Assembly (NCBI GenBank): GCA_023634235.1
Contig: JAMKCF010000011.1
Span: forward strand, 3,800,001 to 3,864,000
Source of the DNA: Pisaster brevispinus
Lineage: Eukaryota > Echinodermata > Asteroidea > Forcipulatida > Asteriidae
DNA length: 64,000 nucleotides
Direction of reading: 5' to 3'
The notes under the pieces are model-generated. The model made no database searches and was not told the DNA's origin. It saw only the letters and a list, made by a program, of their open reading frames with translations. Positions within the stretch are counted from its first letter, which is position 1. Every line of letters starts with the position of its first letter. Of this stretch, positions 57,801-64,000 are shown piece by piece. A program made the translations under genes and the position numbers.

Positions 57801-60800
57801 GAACATTCTTCAAATGTGACGAGCTGCTTACGAGTCTTCTTGGCCGATTGCTGGAATGTGGCAATGTCACTCCTCAATTTCAGCTGTGAAAGAAAGGTAT
57901 ATCACTATTAAAAACATGGACTGCAAATTACATTCAGCATAAATCTCATGACATTCTGGTAGAAAACTTTTTAGTGCTTTGCAAATTTATATGAAATTTT
58001 AACCCCTTATTCCAAATGGACAGAAATAAATATTTCCTTTATTATGATCTAAAGCCTTGTATGCATAAAAGGTAAGAACACATTAGTTGAGGGTTTGACT
58101 TGTATGAAATCAAAACGTTTCTTTAGAAATTGTGGTTCTGAAAATGTGTCATTCTCTGAATAAGAAAGTGCCACTTTTTATAAATCAATCAGGCGCTATT
58201 TTCAAAAGAGATTGTTAGTGGTTTAAAATAAAAGTTGCCATCCGGCCGTACTTACATTTCCAGCTATTCCAGGCAGTGTGCAGAGACAGAAGTGTTGACC
58301 GTAACGGAGTGGTGTGCCCTCGGCAATTCCAGCCTCAACACTGTAGAGTAAAAGAGAAAATAATTAATGGCACTTAAATCACCGTGTACCAACTTTGTTT
58401 TTGTTCTCTGTGTGCAAATGCTAATATGCACCTTCAGGATAATATGCCCCATCTTGTTCAAGGGGCAGATTTGTTTACTTCGGACATGCATTGCCGTCTG
58501 CGACTCAGTGCTCGGATTTCCACGTACCTTCTTCGAGACACATAAGTGAAGTTCTAGCACCGAGCAGGTTAATTTAGTGTAATTGTTTATTTTCTTTAAT
58601 ATATTATTTTCAAAGGCAAGTCAGGACATGCCTTGACTTATCCTGGTCCTTTGCCTCCGTGCAGTTTTCTGGTTACCTTAATAACATTGCTTATCCGTTA
58701 GCTCTTGCTTTTGTGAAATACATACAGACATAAATGTACAATTGAACAACAATTGTTCGGACATTCATTCAGATTTCGAGTATCTGTGGTCACGAGAAAC
58801 AATGAATTGCCCCAAAAACTATTACTGGATGCGATAGGGTTTTATGCATTACTCACCAAGGCCCAATTTCATAGAGCTGCTCAGCACATCAGCTAAGCAT
58901 AAGTGAACAGGAAACCAGTCACAAATTGTACTTGTGACATGGCAATTTGGCTGGTGTTTTTATTCTGCTAAGCATAGCTTTGTTGTTCTTAGTTACTTTC
59001 TGTGCTTAAGCTGCTCTATGATATTTGGCCCTGGATTTAAGACTCACGGTAGAATAACAAATGTATTCCTTGCACATGGTGTCAGAATTCTACTTCCACT
59101 AATGTTACAGGTGCCTTCAAACTGTACAGAACTGTTCATTTTCATCTCTGACATATTAACGGCTAGCGTGTTGGCTTGGCGTGGCTCAACGCCAGGCTGG
59201 GTTTTGATCTGGTTGACATCGGCCTCGTTACGAAGCATGACACGGTCGCCAAAGTGTAGGAATCCATCTATGGTGACAGATAAGTCAGTCTGAAAAAGAT
59301 GGAGGTTAATCAAAAGTACATTAAAGTTTTTCTTGTAACTTGGGGGTTAAACCAGCATGCACTTTAATGTTTGCCAACTCCGTCGCTTGAGTCGTGAGTT
59401 AAATTTTGTAAACACTGCTTTTGCAAATCTGACTGTGAAGAAACTACATAAATAAATTCTATACTTGAAAGTGAAAAAATACTTCATAAATAAAATGTGT
59501 GACTTTGTAAAATTAGAAAATTTAAGAGCTTTAGTTTTTGTAACTGTTCTGTGAATAAAAACACAAACAAAAAGACTAAGTAGGGTGCAAAAATGTTCAA
59601 TATTAGATCCAAGAAAGGGAATGGGGATTGTACCTGTTTTAAAATCATTTCTCTGAGTTTTGATGATTGCTGGATTGCCAACTCTCCTCTATCTCGTCTC
59701 TCTAGAAAATCCTTCAGCGTGTCCTGCAAAAACAAACATCAGAACAATGAAACCGGCGTCATGCATGGATGGTCAACATTCATCCCAACCCTGGAGTGAA
59801 GGTGTATCTCCAACTCAACCTCCCAGAGTTTAGTAAATAATCAACACCTATGGATTTTGTGGAAAAAATCTATTGATGATTGTTCTTGTTGAAACGTGTT
59901 CTTGTTGAAACGGTTTGTAAATATAGTTTGTATCCAACAATTTGAACAAAAAAGAACACAATTTTCAAACTAAAATAAAATACTTTGTTTAAATTAAATG
60001 AAATTCCTTAATAAAAGTTAATTAGGAGAAATTAATGTTTTAACTTTTAAGTTTTATTTGTATTTTATTTTTTGTAATAATACAGTCATTTGACCAGTTC
60101 GGGATCATTGACCAGTTCGGGATCACTTCAACTTTGCAACAACCCCATAATTAAGTTACTTCTCACATTACAAATTTCTGTTGATACATGTGAAGAATAA
60201 CATGCAATAAACCAACAAACCCAAAATAAGGTTCCAAACTTCATCAACAAATAAATTATGGCCATTTTCTTGAAGTTTGTCTGCGATTTTGATCATTATT
60301 TTTTTTAAAAATGTTGGTTGAAAAACGCTGTTAAAACTTCTCACCTTTAAAATTTGAACGCCAGGGCGAATACAATTTATGTTAAATGCTTAGAATGTGT
60401 TAAAAATATTTCAGGTAAATACTGAGCAGTCGTCTTGTGTTTTTGAGGAGACGAAATTACCGAAATCGTCTTTTGGGGGGCATCGTACCCTTGACCAGTT
60501 CGGGATCACTCACTTCTCAGCATCTCTCATTGCGTCAAATGGTGCCGCACTCAGTGAGGTAAAATCTTACTGCTGCAGTCGAAAGTTTATTTGTTGCTTT
60601 TAAGATACATTTCTTCAACAAATTCTTGTAGGAATATTGTTTTTTTGTGAGAAAATGAAACTTGGAGGAGGAAATTGCGACTGTAAGAATAGATATTTGG
60701 GTCAATGTTGCTTTTAGGCGTGCTTCACCTTTTCATTTGCCTTTGCTGTTGTTTTGTGTTTTTGTTGCTGGATTTTTGCGCTGCTGTTGAATACACTTGC

Positions 60801-61458
60801 ATGAAATTCTCTGGAGAAAGGAAGTCCATGTCCATGCCAACACACTTGTGAAGTTTGTGTCCTTGAGAGACAGTTTTATGAATGGGAGTATTGGTTTGCA
60901 ATAGAGGGCAAGCTACTGATTCAGAATAGAATCAACTGATCCTGAACTGGTCAAACAGGTGACAATACTTTTCTCAAAGCCTCTTCAAAAGTACTAATCT
61001 TTTTTTGTCAGTGGATACTTGGTGAGTTTTATAACATGTTTAGGTAAACTGATAAACTTTTTTGTTTAAAATGTCAAAGAGATTGCAACCAAAAACAATG
61101 TGAATTCAAAAAGTGATCCCGAACTGGTCAAATGACTGTAATTGTTGAATGCAAAGCGGAAACCTGAAGCAATTTTAAAATTTGGCTATGATTTTTTTTT
61201 AAAGAGAATTTCAATGGAAGATGCAAGGTGCAAAGTACATCAATGATCAATCAAAATGCAAGAAGCAGAATGAGATTCGACAGTCATCACATATTGTCAC
61301 TCATTGTCAATTGACCAGGTGACAGTTAGTAAGTGGTTGGATTCGTGTGTTAATATTACTGCAGTTTTACCGCTTTATTTTAGACTTACCTCCTCCAGAC
61401 AAATGTCTTCATTCCAGTTGCCAACTCTAACGGACGGATTATACGTTCTGGTACTCAT
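54833..61458 (-). CDS. CFAP161: CFAP161, cilia- and flagella-associated protein
   Basis: CFAP161 is a microtubule inner protein of axonemal doublets. Seven minus-strand exons join in phase: 61458-61390, 59723-59634, 59289-59048, 58340-58256, 57883-57725, 57009-56936 and 54986-54833, giving 290 aa (human 301). Matching blocks: VRVGNWNEDICLEE, TLKDFLERRDRGEL, GFLHFGDRVML, RNTFVIL, LRYGQHFCL, HFDPQLRMETEGLPVP, IIFNHCKTNQ, then AYTDLDSHRAEKDVNHW and the stop at 54833-54835. The 5' 62 bp of the last exon, with its acceptor, is repeated at 55782-55721 by a 796-bp tandem duplication. That upstream copy lacks the rest of the exon and would read into a different tail, so the 54986 acceptor is taken as functional. 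Intron 1 carries a TIR element (60083-61138). Confidence 0.93.
54925..56516. repeat. 796-bp tandem duplication across the last CFAP161 exon
   Basis: 54925-55720 and 55721-56516 look identical throughout, including an 11-A run and a complete SINE-B. Both units start cagcgcggtgcgag, and the junctions share only CA. The unit begins inside the last CFAP161 exon and includes its acceptor and part of intron 6. Confidence 0.9.
55060..55420 (+). mobile_element. SINE family B, full copy (duplicated at 55856-56216)
   Basis: The head GATGGCTCAGTTGGTAGAGAG, gtacgttaatcctgaggtcg and tggttcaaatcc follow a body with ccctggctacacggcagttac and cccccgaacaaagatattgac. The outer motif cacaagggaaactgactggg at the left is repeated inverted (cccattcagtttcctt) 50 bp on. 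The whole copy is carried in both units of the tandem duplication. Confidence 0.75.
56712..56870. repeat. 159-bp hairpin with GGGTCGAAAC termini
   Basis: A perfect 20-bp inverted repeat, ATGGCCTGAAGTTTCGACCC and its complement, bounds the segment. A second internal inverted repeat surrounds aaacaattttatttgttt. Related to 29285-29420; possibly a Penelope-like terminal segment. It lies in CFAP161 intron 6. Confidence 0.5.
57270..57492 (+). mobile_element. SINE family B copy
   Basis: The body words ccctcaaggtgatcc, gtgtgatccctggctacacggcagttacagg and accccaaacaaagatattgac are followed by a decayed head (gttggtagagcactggcacgttaatccgg). It lies in CFAP161 intron 5. Confidence 0.7.
58860..59031. 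mobile_element. AGCTGCTTAAGC hairpin MITE, copy 2
   Basis: ggcccaatttcatagagctgct on the left and gcttaagctgctctatgatatttggcc on the right, with inner words caggaaaccagtcacaaattgtac and gtgacatggcaatttggctgg. It lies in CFAP161 intron 3, 17 bp from exon 3. Confidence 0.7.
60083..61138. mobile_element. TIR element with TA flanks, copy 2 (uninterrupted)
   Basis: 1,056 bp with the same CAGTCATTTGACCAGTTC termini as 46619-48435 and TA on each side (60081-60082 and 61139-61140). It carries a single ATCGTACCC at 60482-60490, the empty site corresponding to the foldback insertion in copy 1. Small indels separate the copies (for example 4 bp near 60747). It lies in CFAP161 intron 1. Confidence 0.85.
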
Positions 61459-61950
61459 TTTGTTACTGTTCGGCTAAAAAAATACGAAAATTTAGAGAAG
61501 TAAAAACACCCTTTCCTTTTGGCCTCTACATACAACAGACAGCAACTTGCTCATGAATCGTCCGGTAAACACGATTCCTTGGCAACTTTGTAAATAATGC
61601 CTTGTGCGCATGCACCGGAGTGAAGCTAGCCGCATATTGGGCCAGATTTCCCATCCGCGTATTCAAGGGCCGGCCAGCTGCGTATTCAGGAAAATTAGAA
61701 TCCATACCGTAAAAGGCGGTTAAATTTCTGTTTCCCTTCTTTTTTAATTTTAACGAATTTTAAAATACTTTTGCTTTATCAGTATAATTTGTTCAATATT
61801 TTTCACTAACATATCAATGGCCAGACTCGTAGACCAAATTAGCTCATTTGGTTGCAAAATTAGTGAGTAATTAGCCGCCACAATTAAGACCTCATCATCA
61901 AGACCATATTATAACGCAACTGCTAACAAACTTGCACTCACCCCAAAGTA
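61459..61950. other. 5' flank of CFAP161
   Basis: This is the presumed promoter side of the minus-strand CFAP161 gene. There is GC-richer sequence around 61600-61680. From about 61800 the sequence resembles the 62-kb tandem repeat in degenerate form. No other gene was seen. Confidence 0.45.
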
Positions 61951-61954
61951 AATG

Positions 61955-62571
61955 TACCCTTCGTGTAGCATGATAACAGATGGAATTTCGTTCAATAATC
62001 CGATAGACCTTACCACTGGGCACACTTAATTTTGGAGGTGGCTAAATCGGATCACTAATTAATACCTAACTAGCCACTACAATACACGCCATTTTCTGTC
62101 ATACGTTCATGTTTGGCACTTGTCACAAATACTTACTACTTTGACTGCACGTGCCGTAAAGCAAATGTACCCTTTATGTTAAAAAAAGATGAAATTTAAT
62201 TCCTTTAGTCCGATAGACCATACCACTAGGCACACTTAATTTTGGAGGTGGCTAATTCTGATCACTAATTAATACCTAATTAGCCGCTACAATACACGCC
62301 ATTTTCAACCACACGTTAATGTATGGCACATTTACACTATATACTTACTATTATGACTGCACTCGCCGTAAAGTAAATGTACCCTTCATGTTAAATGAAA
62401 GATTAAATTGTATTCCTTAATCCGATAGACCATACTACTGGGCACACTTAATTTTAGAGGTGGCTCAATCGGACCACTAATTAATACCTAATTAGCCGCT
62501 ACAATACACGCCATTTTCAACCACACGTTAAAGTATGGCACATTTACACTATACACTTACTATTATGACTG
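61955..62571. repeat. three-copy tandem repeat, about 212 bp unit
   Basis: Units start near 61955, 62166 and 62379 at aaatgtaccctt. Each contains ccgatagacc, gggcacacttaatttt, gaggtggct, gatcactaattaatacctaa, gccgctacaatacacgccat, and ends tgactgca. A degenerate partial unit (gtaattagccgccaca, gcactcaccccaaagtaaat) precedes them at about 61860-61954. The last unit stops at gactgca, exactly where the recombinase ORF of the neighbouring retroelement breaks off. Confidence 0.85.
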
Positions 62572-63833
62572 CAAACCTGGCCGACTTTGTTTCAACTTAT
62601 GAAAGAAAAAGGTACACACTGAATCATTTACTTTCTTGTTTCTTAAGTCCATCAAATAAATAGTTTGACACCTCTGTGCTGAAACTAAAACAATAAGCCC
62701 AATTAGCTTAAAAGTTAGACTTTTTAAGTCTAAGTCCTCAATGGGATATAGTTTCTTACAATATTGCAGAATGATATCTACATCCCAAATCTCTGAATAT
62801 TTGGTCAGAGAAGGTCTTAACTGAAAAATACCTCGTAGGAATCTACAAATTAAAGGATGGCTACCCAAGTTAATGCCACGTTCCGTAATAACTGTGGCAG
62901 ATAAAGCTGAGCGTGCTGTATTAATAGCACTATAACTTAACCCAGAGTTATACAGTTCTGTTAGAAAGTCTAAGACTTTAACTACAGGTGGGCAAATTGG
63001 ATTAATTTGTCTCTGACTACAGAACTGAAGCCATCTCTTGAGGTATGAGGAATACTGCTTGTGGGTCCCTGAACGCCATGATGCCATGAGGATGTCGGTT
63101 GCTTGTTCAGAAATATGTTGCATTTGGAAGGAATGTCAGATAATCGACATGCCACTAGTCGGATTGTGTTCCGTAAATTCAAAATCATTCTATAAGAGCC
63201 ATCCTTTTTTGGCCTCGTAAAATTTGTAGAAATAAACTCGCCCTTTTCATGGGCAGAATAATCTATTACACCCTTTGTGAAGAGCACTTTTATTTCAGCG
63301 TCCAAATAAATATTCTCCTTATCAGGGAAGTTAATTTCAGTGGGTGCAAAAAATTGAGGGTAGCTTCCTTCCTCAAATTCAATATGGCAATTTGACACTA
63401 TGTCTAAAAAAAATCTGTCTGAGGTAATTTTCCTCCATGCCGGGATAAAATATTTCAAACGAGCTGCAATATTGGTTTCTATTGGTCTTTGGTATGATTT
63501 CCAGTCCGGTAGACTTACCTCGCGAACAGAGGGTTCCTCTACTTGCTTTTGCTCGTTTCTGACTTGCCCGTATGGTACGGGTGTCGACTGTGGCGTGGGT
63601 ATAAACAAAACTCGTCCACTAGCTCTAGCACCTCGGTTCTGATTGCTATGACCACCTCGTTGATAGAATCCTCGGTGACCTGATGAACGGCCTCGATAAA
63701 CGCCCCGTGGACCTGCCAACTTCGGTCCCACCTTATTTACCTCGGACATATCTTTTACTTGCTTTGGCAAGTCTGTCACATAACCACGAGGTGTGGCTCC
63801 AAACAACAAATTAAAGAAAGACGAACAAGCCAT
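62563..63833 (-). pseudogene. DIRS-like tyrosine-recombinase retroelement, internally deleted
   Basis: The minus-strand reading from 63833 begins MACSSFFN, has an Arg/Gly-rich tract (GVYRGRSSGHRGFYQRGG), then the N-terminal part of a DIRS-type reverse transcriptase (ARLKYFIPAWRKITSDRF; FTRPKKDGSYRMILNLRN). At about 63180-63125 the frame shifts straight into the N-terminal domain of a tyrosine recombinase (ASWRSGTHKQYSSYLKRWLQ; NTARSALSATV; VSAQRCQTIYLMDL with the first catalytic Arg). The polymerase core (YxDD), RNase H and the linker are absent, and the recombinase ends at KQSRPG before its His/Arg and Tyr residues. The copy is dead: one large internal deletion with a frame change and a 3' truncation at the tandem repeat. 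Confidence 0.85.
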
Positions 63834-64000
63834 GCACTCATGAAATAAATGAACAATGATTGAAACACTTCCAATTTTCTATGTACAGCAGTAGTTTGAT
63901 TTATTTAAGATATTCTTCTTCAAACACAATTACTTAAACGTTCACTATTCTTTGGCTTTTCATATACAATTTGTTGATTCAAATAATATCTCCTCCAAAA
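63834..64000. other. right edge, nothing recognised
   Basis: AT-rich sequence upstream of the DIRS-like reading frame. It could be the left terminal repeat or leader of that element; no motif supports this directly. Confidence 0.3.

Noticed and set aside
1..64000. CRISPR arrays, operons, bacterial promoters
   Set aside because: Spliced genes and eukaryotic repeats throughout; no regularly spaced identical short repeats were seen.

Overview
The window is nuclear DNA from an AT-rich animal genome. Genes are split into many short GT-AG exons, introns are long, and SINEs, hairpin MITEs and retroelement remnants are dense. Gene content (treslin, a cilia protein, a FASTK-family protein, an Hv1/TMEM266-type voltage sensor, a THEM4-type thioesterase) and the repeat style (tRNA-derived SINEs, frequent ACATGTAC words, DIRS and Penelope-like remnants) suggest a marine invertebrate deuterostome, most likely an echinoderm. 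That species-level guess is inference.

Layout. (1) 1-20.75 kb, minus strand: the 5' half of an Hv1/TMEM266-type voltage-sensor gene. Four exons join in matching phase, including one 15.3-kb intron; the gene runs off the left edge after helix S2. (2) 23.4-26.27 kb, plus strand: the hotdog-fold exons of a THEM4-like acyl-CoA thioesterase; its first exon was not found. (3) 26.3-29.6 kb: intergenic, with a TTAA-flanked MITE, a palindromic MITE and the 3' end of a non-LTR retrotransposon. (4) 29.6-45.97 kb, minus strand: a complete 19-exon TICRR (treslin) gene. All phases agree, and the predicted 1,879 aa is close to the human length of about 1,910. (5) A 226-bp head-to-head promoter region. (6) 46.2/49.1-53.07 kb, plus strand: a FASTK-domain (RAP) mitochondrial RNA-biology gene of 707 aa, with a transposon nest in its 5' intron. 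(7) 54.8-61.46 kb, minus strand: a complete 7-exon CFAP161 gene of 290 aa, whose last exon is split by a 796-bp tandem duplication. (8) 61.9-63.8 kb: a tandem repeat of about 212 bp abutting an internally deleted DIRS-like tyrosine-recombinase retroelement.

The genes do not form a pathway: treslin acts in replication-origin firing, CFAP161 in ciliary doublets, FASTK proteins in mitochondrial RNA metabolism, THEM4-like in acyl-CoA hydrolysis, and the voltage sensor at membranes. Three of them (TMEM266-like, TICRR, CFAP161) have human counterparts that I recall as lying on 15q24-q26, which suggests conserved linkage.

The most striking non-genic structures are: a Mutator-like foldback element inserted into a terminal-inverted-repeat element whose empty-site copy lies 13 kb away in the same window, giving a directly readable 9-bp target duplication; several hairpin MITE families; and four tRNA-derived SINE families. 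Exon coordinates were worked out by reading splice sites and phases by eye, without alignment software.
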